A model generated the notes under the pieces. It was given only the letters and a program-made list of their open reading frames with translations. It had not been told where the DNA came from and ran no database searches. A DNA stretch of 64,000 nucleotides. Source: CALNYZ01 sp942490945 (GTDB lineage: Bacteria > Pseudomonadota > Gammaproteobacteria > UBA6429 > Thiohalophilaceae). This document shows, one piece after another, positions 34,798 through 45,073 of the stretch (positions within the stretch are counted from its first letter, which is position 1; every line of letters starts with the position of its first letter). Location of the stretch: NCBI GenBank assembly GCA_942490945.1, contig CALNYZ010000017.1:372001-436000 (forward strand). Direction: 5' to 3'. The position numbers and the translations under genes are program-made.

Positions 34798-34809
34798 AAG
34801 TGGTGCGCG

Positions 34810-34839
34810 ATTGTAGTGAATCCGATGAGGTTATGTCAA
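34810..34839 (-). promoter_or_regulatory. Sigma-70 promoter of the str-S10-spc-alpha superoperon
   Basis: The minus strand has a consensus -35 TTGACA (34839-34834), an 18-bp spacer and -10 TACAAT (34815-34810). Transcription should start near 34803, directly before the leader hairpins of rpsL. The remainder of 34840-35033, after rpoC, shows no gene and no convincing terminator. Confidence 0.8.
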
Positions 34840-35033
34840 CCGGATCTACCATAAAAATGTAACAATACCAGCTCCTTTACGGATTCGAAAGAAGTTGCTC
34901 TTGTTATACTTGCTCAATATTTGTCCAACAATAACGTAATTGGAACACTTCAAGCGCCAGAACCGGCTTCACGCGTTACCAGTCCTATATATATAGTATG
35001 GGTATTTCCATTACTCGAAAATATCCACAATAT

Positions 35034-38000
35034 TTATAATGATTTTGCCTCGGCAGCTTCATTATCTGTTTCTTCGCTTTCAGCGGGCGATTCCGTCATC
35101 AATATCGCCGGGATATCATCTTTCTTGCGCTTGCGACGACGATCCGCATGGAAAGCGAGACCGGTACCGGCAGGAATCAATCGACCCACGATAACATTTT
35201 CTTTCAGTCCGCGCAGATCATCAATTTTACCGGTTACAGCTGCTTCGGTAAGCACCCGTGTCGTTTCCTGGAATGACGCTGCAGAAATAAAGGATTCGGT
35301 TGCCAGTGATGCCTTGGTGATACCCAGCAACATTGGTTCCCATTTAACCAGATCTTTATCCTGCTCTTTGAGTTGTTCATTCAACTCAATCACGCGCGAA
35401 CGCTCAACCTGCTCACCGCGTAACAAACTGCTGATACCCGGATCTTTGATTTCAACTTTACGTAACATCTGGCGCACGATAACTTCAATATGTTTATCGT
35501 TAATTTTTACACCTTGTAAACGATATACTTCCTGTACTTCATTGGTGATATAGCGAGCAAGCTCTTCAACACCCAGCAGACGTAAAATATCGTGTGGATT
35601 TGGTTCACCTTCAGCTATGACTTCACCTTTTTCAACATGCTCACCTTCGAACACGGTGATGTGACGCCACTTCGGAATCAGTTCTTCATATACCGCACTG
35701 TCATCTGTTGGCGTAATAACCAGTCGTTGTTTACCTTTGGTTTCCTTGCCGAAGCTGACCGTACCGGAAATTTCCGCCATGATAGACGATTCTTTCGGTT
35801 TACGTGCTTCGAACAAATCAGCAACCCGTGGCAAACCACCGGTGATATCACGTGTTTTTGATGATTCCTGTGGTATACGCGCAATCGCATCACCCACGCC
35901 ACACTTGGCACCATCTTTCATGGTAACCAGCGCACCGGCAGGTAAATAATAATGCGCAGGAATATCGGTACCGGCAATATTCAGATCTTCACCATCCACA
36001 CCGACCAATTTCACCATCGGGCGCAAATCTTTCGCGGATGAACTGCGTTGTTTCGGATCCAGAATCACCAGGCTGGACAAGCCAGTCATTTCGTCAATTT
36101 CGGCTGTAGCGGTCACGCCATCAATAATATCAACATACTTGATACTACCCGCTTCCTCAGTGATAACCGGGTGAGTATGTGGATCCCATGTTGCGACAAC
36201 CCGACCACCTTTCACTTCTGCACCATCCTGTACAGTAATAACCGCACCATAAGGTACACGATAACGTTCACGCTCACGACCTTGTTCATCCAGTACTGTG
36301 ATTTCACCTGAACGCGATACCGCCACGATGTTTCCGGAAGCATGCAGTACAGTTTTGATGTTATGCAGTTTAACAGTACCGTTATTCTTGATTTCGATGT
36401 TACTGACTGCCGCTGCTCGCGATGCTGCGCCACCAATATGGAACGTACGCATGGTCAACTGAGTACCTGGCTCACCAATAGACTGCGCAGCAATAACACC
36501 CACTGCTTCACCCTGGTTTACCTGATGTCCACGTGCCAGATCACGGCCGTAACATGATGCGCAAACACCGTGCAGATTGTCACAGGTAATCGGTGAACGG
36601 ACTTTTATGTGATCAACGCCAAGGCCTTCAATTCGTTTAACCCAGCCTTCATCGATCAAGGTGCCACGATCAATAACCGTCTTGCCTTCATTATCGATAA
36701 CATCATCTGCCACAACACGTCCAAGCACACGTTCACCAAGTGGTTCAACAACATCACCACCTTCGATGAGAGCGTGCATGGTTAAACCACCGGTTGTGCC
36801 GCAATCGATACCGGTGACAACCAGATCTTGTGACACGTCAACAAGACGTCGAGTCAGATAACCCGAGTTGGCTGTTTTCAATGCGGTATCGGCCAAACCT
36901 TTACGCGCACCGTGAGTCGAAATAAAGTATTGCAATACTGACAGGCCTTCACGGAAGTTAGCCGTAATCGGTTGTTCGATAATAGAACCATCCGGTTTCG
37001 CCATCAATCCACGCATACCAGCGAGCTGACGAATCTGTGCAGCAGAACCCCGCGCACCTGAGTCAGCCATCATAAAAATAGAATTGAATGATTTTTGCTT
37101 GACGGTGTTGCCTTCGCGATCAACAACATCTTCCGTACCCAGCTTGTCCATCATCGCTTTGGCAATCTGATCATTGGTGTGTGACCAGATATCGACAACT
37201 TTGTTATAGCGCTCACCCCAGGTAACCAGACCGGATGTATATTGCTCTTCAATTTCTTTAACTTCGTTTTCAGCTTTACCCAGGATGGTATATTTTTCTT
37301 CCGGGATAACCATATCGTTCACACCGAACGATACACCGGCGCGGGTTGAATATTCAAAACCGGTGTACATGAGTTTATCGGCAAAAATAACCGTCGCTTT
37401 CAGACCCAGCTGACGATACGAAGCATTGATCAAGGCAGAAACTGCCTTCTTGGTTAAATCCTTGTTTAACAGGCTAAATGCCATGCCTTTTGGCATGATA
37501 CCCCAAAGCAAGCCACGACCAACGGTTGTATCAACCAGTTTGGTTTCAGTGGTTTCGTTGCCTTCTTTATCAATCTGTGTTTCGTGAATACGTACTTTGA
37601 CTTTCGCTTGCAAACCAACTGCACCGGTTGCATAAGCACGGTGCAATTCATCAATGTCGGCAAACATCATACCTTCGCCCTTGCCATTGATGCGTTCGCG
37701 TGTCATCCAGTACAAACCCAATACCACGTCCTGTGAAGGTACGATAATCGGTTCACCGTTAGCAGGTGAGAGAATATTATTACTCGACATCATCAGCGCA
37801 CGCGCTTCGAGCTGTGCTTCCAGTGATAACGGGACGTGAACAGCCATCTGGTCACCGTCAAAGTCGGCGTTAAACGCGGTACAAACCAGCGGGTGCAGGT
37901 TAATCGCCTTACCTTCGATCAAGGTTGGCTCAAATGCCTGAATACCCAAACGGTGCAGTGTTGGTGCGCGGTTTAACATCACGGGATGTTCGCGAATGAC

Positions 38001-39242
38001 TTCTTCGAGAATATCCCATACTTCCGGCCCTTCACGCTCGACCATTTTCTTGGCGTGCTTGATGGTTGTTGCCAGACCACGACGTTCTAATTTGGAAAAA
38101 ATAAACGGCTTGAACAGTTCTAACGCCATTTTTTTCGGCAAACCGCACTGATGTAATTTCAATGTTGGCCCAACCACGATAACTGAACGGCCTGAATAAT
38201 CGACACGTTTACCGAGCAGGTTCTGACGGAAACGACCCTGCTTGCCTTTGATCATGTCTGCAAGCGATTTGAGTGGACGTTTGTTCGAACCGGTAATGGC
38301 GCGACCTCGACGACCGTTATCCAGCAACGCGTCAACGGATTCCTGCAACATTCGTTTTTCATTACGTACAATGATATCCGGCGCATTCAGGTCCAATAGA
38401 CGTTTCAGGCGGTTGTTACGGTTAATAACGCGACGATACAGATCATTCAGATCAGACGTTGCAAATCGTCCGCCTTCAAGTGGTACCAGCGGGCGTAATT
38501 CTGGTGGTAATACCGGTAGTACGGTTAATACCATCCATTCCGGCTTGTTTCCTGATTCGACAAACGCTTCGATCAATTTCAGGCGCTTGCTTAATTTTTT
38601 CAGTTTGGTTTCAGACTTGGTTGCACCCATGTCTTCACGCACTTTGTCAATTTCATTTTGCAGATTCAACTTGCTTAACAGGTGATGAATGGCTTCTGCA
38701 CCCATGCGGGCATCAAAATCGTCACCATATTGTTCTAGCGCATCAAGATACTGTTCATCAGACATTAATTGGCCTGGCTCAAGGTCAGTCATGCCAGCAT
38801 CAATCACAACAAATGCTTCGAAATAAAGAACGCGTTCGATATCACGTAATGTCAGGTCGAGCAGCAAACCCATGCGTGACGGCAGTGATTTCAGGAACCA
38901 GATGTGTGCAACAGGCGATGCCAGTTCGATATGGCCCATGCGCTCACGACGTACTTTTGCCAACGTGACTTCGATACCACATTTTTCACATATCACACCA
39001 CGGTGTTTTAAACGTTTGTACTTGCCGCATAAGCATTCATAATCCTTGATAGGCCCAAAGATTTTTGCACAGAACAAACCATCACGTTCCGGCTTGAATG
39101 TCCGGTAATTGATCGTTTCTGGTTTTTTTACTTCACCAAATGACCATGAACGAATTTTTTGTGGTGATGCCAGACCAATGCGAATCGCATCGAAATCTTC
39201 GTTCTGACCTTGTTGCTTGAGGATCTTGAGTAGATCTTTCAC
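35034..39242 (-). CDS. rpoC: RNA polymerase beta' subunit
   Basis: The 1402-aa protein has the N-terminal zinc finger (CLCGKYKRLKHRGVICEKCG), the Mg-binding active-site loop NADFDGDQMAVH, and the second zinc site built from CGTTGG and the CDNLHGVCASCYGRD cluster. Length fits gammaproteobacteria. It follows rpoB by 91 nt. No strong intrinsic terminator was seen after it. Confidence 0.98.
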   Translation of the reverse strand: MKDLLKILKQQGQNEDFDAIRIGLASPQKIRSWSFGEVKKPETINYRTFKPERDGLFCAKIFGPIKDYECLCGKYKRLKHRGVICEKCGIEVTLAKVRRERMGHIELASPVAHIWFLKSLPSRMGLLLDLTLRDIERVLYFEAFVVIDAGMTDLEPGQLMSDEQYLDALEQYGDDFDARMGAEAIHHLLSKLNLQNEIDKVREDMGATKSETKLKKLSKRLKLIEAFVESGNKPEWMVLTVLPVLPPELRPLVPLEGGRFATSDLNDLYRRVINRNNRLKRLLDLNAPDIIVRNEKRMLQESVDALLDNGRRGRAITGSNKRPLKSLADMIKGKQGRFRQNLLGKRVDYSGRSVIVVGPTLKLHQCGLPKKMALELFKPFIFSKLERRGLATTIKHAKKMVEREGPEVWDILEEVIREHPVMLNRAPTLHRLGIQAFEPTLIEGKAINLHPLVCTAFNADFDGDQMAVHVPLSLEAQLEARALMMSSNNILSPANGEPIIVPSQDVVLGLYWMTRERINGKGEGMMFADIDELHRAYATGAVGLQAKVKVRIHETQIDKEGNETTETKLVDTTVGRGLLWGIMPKGMAFSLLNKDLTKKAVSALINASYRQLGLKATVIFADKLMYTGFEYSTRAGVSFGVNDMVIPEEKYTILGKAENEVKEIEEQYTSGLVTWGERYNKVVDIWSHTNDQIAKAMMDKLGTEDVVDREGNTVKQKSFNSIFMMADSGARGSAAQIRQLAGMRGLMAKPDGSIIEQPITANFREGLSVLQYFISTHGARKGLADTALKTANSGYLTRRLVDVSQDLVVTGIDCGTTGGLTMHALIEGGDVVEPLGERVLGRVVADDVIDNEGKTVIDRGTLIDEGWVKRIEGLGVDHIKVRSPITCDNLHGVCASCYGRDLARGHQVNQGEAVGVIAAQSIGEPGTQLTMRTFHIGGAASRAAAVSNIEIKNNGTVKLHNIKTVLHASGNIVAVSRSGEITVLDEQGRERERYRVPYGAVITVQDGAEVKGGRVVATWDPHTHPVITEEAGSIKYVDIIDGVTATAEIDEMTGLSSLVILDPKQRSSSAKDLRPMVKLVGVDGEDLNIAGTDIPAHYYLPAGALVTMKDGAKCGVGDAIARIPQESSKTRDITGGLPRVADLFEARKPKESSIMAEISGTVSFGKETKGKQRLVITPTDDSAVYEELIPKWRHITVFEGEHVEKGEVIAEGEPNPHDILRLLGVEELARYITNEVQEVYRLQGVKINDKHIEVIVRQMLRKVEIKDPGISSLLRGEQVERSRVIELNEQLKEQDKDLVKWEPMLLGITKASLATESFISAASFQETTRVLTEAAVTGKIDDLRGLKENVIVGRLIPAGTGLAFHADRRRKRKKDDIPAILMTESPAESEETDNEAAEAKSL

Positions 39243-39333
39243 TATGCTGCTCCTGCTCGTAAGCTTTTTAAATCGTTAATCAACTATTGCTGCTTTAACC
39301 AGATAAATTCTCTTTCGTTATACCCGATGGAAA

Positions 39334-42300
39334 TTAATCCAACTGCTCTAATTCAATATCGATACCCAGTGAACGAATTTCCTTGAGTAACACATTGAAG
39401 GATTCCGGCATACCGGCTTCCATATGATGATCGCCATCGACAATGTTTTTATACATTTTGGTTCGACCATTAACGTCATCCGATTTCACCGTGAGCATTT
39501 CCTGCAGGGTATATGCTGCACCGTATGCTTCCAGTGCCCAGACTTCCATCTCACCGAAGCGTTGACCACCGAATTGCGCCTTACCACCCAATGGTTGCTG
39601 TGTAACAAGCGAGTATGGTCCGGTTGAACGGGCATGCATCTTGTCATCAACCAGGTGGTTCAGTTTTAACATGTACATATAACCGACGGTAACATCGCGC
39701 TCAAAGGCATCACCCGTTCGGCCATCAAACAACTGTGTCTGGCCAGATCGTGGCAAGCCTGCAAGTTCCAACAGATTTTTGATTTCTTCTTCAGTTACAC
39801 CATCAAATACCGGTGTCGCGAACGGCACACCTTTTGTCAGGTTCCTTGCCAGCTCCATGATTTCATCATCACTGAATGATTTCAGATCTTCGCTTTGCCC
39901 TTCAGTCTTGTTATAAATCGCATCCAGGAATTTGCGAATCTCGCCAACCTTTTGGTGACTGGTGATCATTTCATTGATTTTCTTGCCGAGTCCTTTACCG
40001 GCCCAGCCAAGGTGGGTCTCCAGTACCTGACCCACGTTCATACGCGAAGGTACGCCAAGTGGATTCAGCACGATATCAACTGGCTCACCATCAGCGGTAT
40101 AAGGCATGTCTTCAATCGGCACTATCATGGAGATAACACCCTTGTTACCATGACGACCCGCCATTTTATCGCCGGGCTGAATACGACGTTTCACCGCCAT
40201 ATATACTTTCACCATCTTGAGTACACCTGGTGCCAGATCATCACCGGTGGTAAGTTTTAATTTTTTCTCTTCGTATTTTTCATCGAAACGAACGTGCAAT
40301 TGTTTCAATTGCTCGGCAATGGCTTCGAGCTGGCTGTTGGCTTCTTCATTGCGTAAACGAATCTCAAACCACTGGTCGCGCGATAATTCATCAAGATATG
40401 CCTTGGTAATCTTGCTACCACTGGCCAGTTTGTTGGGTCCGCCATCTGCCATCTTGCCAATCAACATGGTTTCAACACGCTGGTAGGCGTCATCTTCCAT
40501 AATACGCATTTGATCGCGCAGATCTTTCTTGATACGAGCCAGTTCTGTTTCTTCAATTGCTTTGGCACGCGTATCTTTTTCCAGACCATCACGGGTAAAT
40601 ACCTGTACATCAATAACGGTACCTGCCATACCTGAGGGCACACGCAACGATGTATCTTTAACGTCCGATGCTTTTTCACCAAAGATTGCACGCAGCAGTT
40701 TTTCTTCCGGTGTTAGTTGTGTTTCACCTTTTGGTGTTACTTTACCAGCCAGAATATCGCCCGGTTTTACTTCGGCACCGATATAAACAATGCCCGCTTC
40801 ATCCAGCTTGGCAAGTGCGGCTTCACCGACGTTTGGAATATCACCGGTTATTTCTTCGGAACCCAGTTTGGTATCACGTGCAACGCAGGTCAGTTCTTCG
40901 ATATGAATGGTTGTGTAACGGTCTTCTTTCACAACACGCTCAGATACCAGAATGGAATCCTCGAAGTTGTAACCGTTCCATGGCATAAACGCCACCAGCA
41001 TATTTTGACCCAACGCCAGTTCACCCATATCAGTTGAAGGACCATCTGCCAGCACGTCGCCGCGCGCAATCTGGTCGCCAACCCGGACGAGAGGACGCTG
41101 ATTAATACAGGTATTCTGATTCGAACGCGTGTATTTGGTCAGGTTGTAAATATCGACACCGGGTTCACCGGCAATGGTTTCATCATCATTCACACGCACA
41201 ACGATACGTGCCGCGTCGACGGAATCGACAGAACCGCCACGTTTGGCAACTACGGTTACACCGGAGTCAATTGCGACAATGCGTTCCATACCGGTACCAA
41301 CCAGTGGCTTTTCAGTACATAAGGTCGGTACGGCCTGACGTTGCATGTTCGAACCCATCAAGGCACGGTTAGCATCGTCGTGTTCAAGGAATGGAATCAG
41401 GGATGCCGCGACAGAAACGATTTGTTTCGGCGATACGTCCATAAAATCAACGCGATCTGCAGTAGTAATAGTAAATTCATTCTGATGACGACACGGAACC
41501 AACTCATCGGTCAGGCGACCGCGGTTATCAACACCGGCATTTGCCTGAGCAATGACATACTCATGCTCATCAATCGCACTCAGATACTCAATATCATCCG
41601 TCACCTTGCCATTGCTAACCTTGCGATAAGGTGTTTCCAGAAAACCGTAATGGTTACTGCGCGCATAAACCGCCAGAGAGTTGATCAAACCAATGTTTGG
41701 TCCTTCCGGCGTTTCAATCGGACAAACCCGACCATAATGGGTTGGATGCACGTCACGTACTTCGAAGCCCGCACGTTCACGTGTCAAACCGCCTGGTCCC
41801 AATGCTGAAATTCGGCGTTTATGTGTCACTTCGGATAATGGATTGTTTTGATCCATAAACTGTGACAACTGGCTGGAACCAAAGAATTCCTTGATGGCAG
41901 CCGAAACCGGTTTGGCATTAATCATTTCTTGCGGCATCAGGTTGTCAGATTCCGCCAGACTTAAACGTTCTTTCACTGCACGCTCAACACGTACCAGACC
42001 AACACGGAACTGGTTTTCTGCCATTTCACCGACTGATCGTACACGTCGGTTACCCAGGTGATCGATATCATCAACCTGACCTTTGCCGTTACGAATGTCT
42101 ACCAGTGTTTGAATAACGGCGATAATGTCTTCATTGTTGAGTGTACCCGCACCTTCAATTTCCTTACGGCCCACACGACGATTGAACTTCATACGACCAA
42201 CAGGCGAAAGGTCATAACGATCAAGGCTGAAGAACAGGTTATTAAACAGCGCGTCTGCTGCTTCTTTTGTCGGTGGCTCACCCGGACGCATCATGCGATA

Positions 42301-43413
42301 AATCTCGACTTGTGCTTCCAGCTGACTGGTCGTTGAATCAATTTCCAGGGTATTGGAAATAAACGGACCATGATCGAGATCATTGGTATAAATTGCTTCA
42401 AATGATTTCAAACCTACTTCACGGAAGCGGCTCAGCATTTCTTCGGTGATACGCGCGTTTGCTTCGGCAATCAACTCACCTGTCGATGCGTCGATGATAT
42501 TTCTTGCCAGACAACGGTCTATCAGATATTCATCAGGCACTTCCATGACTTTGGCGCCTGATTTTTCAATTTCTTTGATATGACGCGGCGTTACTTTGCG
42601 GCCTTCTTCGACCAGCACCTTGCCTTTGATGACATAATCGAACTTCGCTGTTTCACCACGCAAACGTTCCGGAACCAGCTTCATGCTGACTGCGCCAGCT
42701 TTGGCGATTGTAAATTCGGTATTCTCAAAAAACATTTCAAGAATTTGTTCGGTTTCATAACCCAGCGCACGTAACAGAATTGAAGCCGGCAATTTGCGGC
42801 GACGATCGATACGGCAATAGACGCAGTCTTTCGGATCAAATTCGAAATCCAGCCATGAACCGCGATAAGGAATAACGCGCGCGTTAAATAACAGTTTGCC
42901 TGAAGAGTGGGTCTTGCCTTTATCGTGATCAAAAAATACACCTGGTGAACGGTGTAACTGGGAAACAATCACGCGCTCGGTACCATTAATAATAAAGGTA
43001 CCGTTATCGGTCATGAGCGGGATTTCGCCCATGTATACTTCTTGTTCACGGATATCTTTTACCGTCTGGGTTTTTGCTTCTTTATCATAAATTACCAGAC
43101 GAACTTTAACGCGTAGCGGTGCAGCAAATGTCACGCCGCGCATAATACATTCTTTCTCATCAAATCCGGGGGTGCCCAAACGATAGCTCACATATTCGAG
43201 TGCTGCGTTGCCGGAATAACTGACAATCGGGAATACCGACTTGAACGCGGTATGCAGACCCTGGTCTTTTAACGCATCTTCATTGGTGAATTTTTGCAGA
43301 AACTCATTATATGAGTCGATTTGCATGGCCAACAGATAAGGGACGTTAAGTACGTCGACTTTCTGACCAAAGTTTTTTCGAATCCGTTTCTTTTCAGTAA
43401 ACGCGTAACCCAT
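39334..43413 (-). CDS. rpoB: RNA polymerase beta subunit
   Basis: The 1359-aa protein has the rifampicin-region sequence FGSSQLSQFMDQNNPLSEVT, then HKRRISALGPGGLTRERAGF with no visible resistance-type change. GDKMAGRHGNKGV and the C-terminal GGKAQFGGQRFGEMEVWALE also lie in the active core. It comes 356 nt after rplL, with an attenuator-like hairpin in between. Confidence 0.98.
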   Translation of the reverse strand: MGYAFTEKKRIRKNFGQKVDVLNVPYLLAMQIDSYNEFLQKFTNEDALKDQGLHTAFKSVFPIVSYSGNAALEYVSYRLGTPGFDEKECIMRGVTFAAPLRVKVRLVIYDKEAKTQTVKDIREQEVYMGEIPLMTDNGTFIINGTERVIVSQLHRSPGVFFDHDKGKTHSSGKLLFNARVIPYRGSWLDFEFDPKDCVYCRIDRRRKLPASILLRALGYETEQILEMFFENTEFTIAKAGAVSMKLVPERLRGETAKFDYVIKGKVLVEEGRKVTPRHIKEIEKSGAKVMEVPDEYLIDRCLARNIIDASTGELIAEANARITEEMLSRFREVGLKSFEAIYTNDLDHGPFISNTLEIDSTTSQLEAQVEIYRMMRPGEPPTKEAADALFNNLFFSLDRYDLSPVGRMKFNRRVGRKEIEGAGTLNNEDIIAVIQTLVDIRNGKGQVDDIDHLGNRRVRSVGEMAENQFRVGLVRVERAVKERLSLAESDNLMPQEMINAKPVSAAIKEFFGSSQLSQFMDQNNPLSEVTHKRRISALGPGGLTRERAGFEVRDVHPTHYGRVCPIETPEGPNIGLINSLAVYARSNHYGFLETPYRKVSNGKVTDDIEYLSAIDEHEYVIAQANAGVDNRGRLTDELVPCRHQNEFTITTADRVDFMDVSPKQIVSVAASLIPFLEHDDANRALMGSNMQRQAVPTLCTEKPLVGTGMERIVAIDSGVTVVAKRGGSVDSVDAARIVVRVNDDETIAGEPGVDIYNLTKYTRSNQNTCINQRPLVRVGDQIARGDVLADGPSTDMGELALGQNMLVAFMPWNGYNFEDSILVSERVVKEDRYTTIHIEELTCVARDTKLGSEEITGDIPNVGEAALAKLDEAGIVYIGAEVKPGDILAGKVTPKGETQLTPEEKLLRAIFGEKASDVKDTSLRVPSGMAGTVIDVQVFTRDGLEKDTRAKAIEETELARIKKDLRDQMRIMEDDAYQRVETMLIGKMADGGPNKLASGSKITKAYLDELSRDQWFEIRLRNEEANSQLEAIAEQLKQLHVRFDEKYEEKKLKLTTGDDLAPGVLKMVKVYMAVKRRIQPGDKMAGRHGNKGVISMIVPIEDMPYTADGEPVDIVLNPLGVPSRMNVGQVLETHLGWAGKGLGKKINEMITSHQKVGEIRKFLDAIYNKTEGQSEDLKSFSDDEIMELARNLTKGVPFATPVFDGVTEEEIKNLLELAGLPRSGQTQLFDGRTGDAFERDVTVGYMYMLKLNHLVDDKMHARSTGPYSLVTQQPLGGKAQFGGQRFGEMEVWALEAYGAAYTLQEMLTVKSDDVNGRTKMYKNIVDGDHHMEAGMPESFNVLLKEIRSLGIDIELEQLD

Positions 43414-43769
43414 GTTTCACCTGCTATGCTGTTAAATTTAACCTAGTCTGCCTTGCAACCCATGTTTCGTAATATTCGTGGGCTATAGTATGTCTTACCG
43501 GCCTGACTGCTTAGCTTGCCCCGATCAAATCAGCATGACTTTGCAGTCAAATAATCAGGACGAACAAAAACAACGATTCACTTTTAATCTGATGGAAACC
43601 CGTCAGATCGTAGCGAACATCGCTGCTTTTATTATGTTCTGTTTAGAAAAGACTTTTGTCACACTTGCGCATGACAAAAGTTTTTCTGTAAATAGTCGAT
43701 TTTTCAATATTTTTCCGAACGTTTGCCCAGAACGAATACAACTATTATCAAAAAATAAGTAAAAAATAC
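43414..43769 (-). other. rplL-rpoB intercistronic region with an attenuator-like hairpin
   Basis: The arms 43673-43681 and 43652-43660 (minus strand ACTTTTGTC/GACAAAAGT) form a 9-bp stem around a 12-nt loop, extended by AAAA/TTTT after one bulge and followed by a short U-rich stretch. The same interval in E. coli holds a partial terminator and an RNase III site that lower rpoBC expression relative to rplJL. I infer a similar role. No gene is seen in the remaining sequence. Confidence 0.55.
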
Positions 43770-44147
43770 TTATTTCAACTCGACAGTTGCGCCGGCTTCT
43801 TCCAATTGCTTCTTAAGATCTTCGGCTTCTGCTTTGTTTGCACCTTCTTTAATAGGTGAAGGCGCGCCTTCAACCAGGTCTTTTGCTTCTTTCAAGCCCA
43901 GACCGGTGATGCCACGAACAGCCTTGATGACTGCAACCTTGTTGTCGCCGAAGCTGGCCAGAACAACGTCAAATTCGTCTTTCTCAGCTGCTGCTGCGCC
44001 GCCATCGGCTGCTGCTGCTGGCGCTGCCGCCATGGCAACCGCTGCGGTTACACCGAATTTTTCTTCCATTGCTTCAACTAATTCAACAACTTGCATTACA
44101 GACATATTAGCAATGCTGTCGAGAATGTCTTCTTTAGAAACTGCCAT
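43770..44147 (-). CDS. rplL: Ribosomal protein bL12 (L7/L12)
   Basis: The 125-aa acidic protein has an N-terminal dimerisation region (ILDSIANMSVMQVVELVEAM), an alanine-rich hinge and the C-terminal factor-binding domain (KVAVIKAVRGITGLGLKEAK). Several dimers attach to L10 to form the stalk that recruits EF-Tu and EF-G. It follows rplJ by 100 nt. Confidence 0.97.
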   Translation of the reverse strand: MAVSKEDILDSIANMSVMQVVELVEAMEEKFGVTAAVAMAAAPAAAADGGAAAAEKDEFDVVLASFGDNKVAVIKAVRGITGLGLKEAKDLVEGAPSPIKEGANKAEAEDLKKQLEEAGATVELK

Positions 44148-44247
44148 TTTGCAATTCTCCTGATTTAATACTCAGTGCTGGCCTTAAAATTGTTTGGTCA
44201 ACTAACCTGAGCGAATGTTTCAAAAATACCTAAATACACTAAGGCGC

Positions 44248-44778
44248 TTATGCTGCAGACTCTTTCTGCTTGCCAATCGCTGCCACGGTACGGACCAGTT
44301 TGCCGGGAACCTCGTTGAGGGTTTGCGCAAGTTTGGTAATCGGCGCTTGCATAACAGACATCAGCATACTGATTGCTTGATCTTTGGTTGGTAGACTTGC
44401 CAGACGATCGAGATCGCTAGCTGCTAACAACTGTCCGCTTATCGCAAGGGCTTTGACAACCAGCTTGTCATTTTCCTTGGCAAAGGCTTTCACGACACGT
44501 GCCGCCGAACCCGGGTCTTCTTGCGAGAACGCAAAAACCATTGGTCCAACTAACGCATCTTTCATGCACGCATAGTCCGTTCCTTCAAAGGCGCGAATTG
44601 CCAGCGAGTTTTTCACCACGCGCAAATAGACACCACCTTCGCGTGCTTTCTTACGCAAATTGGTCATCTGCTCTGCTGTCAGGCCATGATATTCAGCGAC
44701 GACAGCGGAGTGCGCTCTGGCTGCAACTTCAGCAACGTCAGCGACGATAGCTTGCTTTTCACTTAAGCTAAGTGCCAC
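44248..44778 (-). CDS. rplJ: Ribosomal protein uL10, GTG start
   Basis: I choose GTG 44778, where the product begins (M)ALSLSEKQAIVADVAEVA as in other L10 proteins and AAGGAG lies 8 nt upstream. The result is 176 aa. Conserved features include YHGLTAEQMTNLRKKAREGG and VGPMVFAFSQEDPGSAARV. The C-terminal helix carries bL12 dimers. The L10-L12 complex represses its own mRNA in E. coli through the leader upstream. Confidence 0.95.
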   Translation of the reverse strand: MALSLSEKQAIVADVAEVAARAHSAVVAEYHGLTAEQMTNLRKKAREGGVYLRVVKNSLAIRAFEGTDYACMKDALVGPMVFAFSQEDPGSAARVVKAFAKENDKLVVKALAISGQLLAASDLDRLASLPTKDQAISMLMSVMQAPITKLAQTLNEVPGKLVRTVAAIGKQKESAA

Positions 44779-45073
44779 GTACTTTCTCCTTCGCAATTAA
44801 CAGTTTTCATCCGGAATTTAGATGACAAACTGCTGGAACGAACACCCATAAACAGACGTATATAAAAACCACCTATCTATGGCCCTACGGTGCTTGCCTA
44901 CCAGAACTAACATTCTGCTCAGGCACACCATCTACACAAGCCGACCCTTTATATCCACCAGGCCATTAAGCCAGTCTTTATGATGCTGCTAATAAAAACT
45001 GGCACTTGTGGTCTTTGACGGACTCGTCATTTCGAAAAACGACGAGACCCAAAGTCTCTTACTTTCGTCTCGC
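44779..45073 (-). promoter_or_regulatory. rplJL leader region
   Basis: The 295-nt interval between rplA and rplJ contains no gene. It holds several potential stems, among them CTCGTC/GACGAG around 45022-45046. In gammaproteobacteria this interval carries the rplJ promoter and the L10-L12 autoregulatory leader. The assignment rests on position; I did not derive the full L10 kink-turn structure. Confidence 0.45.

Noticed and set aside
34921..35553. 210-codon plus-strand frame antisense to rpoC
   Set aside because: It mirrors the rpoC coding frame, has no family match, and starts in the A/T-rich gap without a ribosome site.
43478..43762. 94-codon plus-strand frame between rpoB and rplL
   Set aside because: It lies wholly in the attenuator region on the opposite strand and resembles no protein family.
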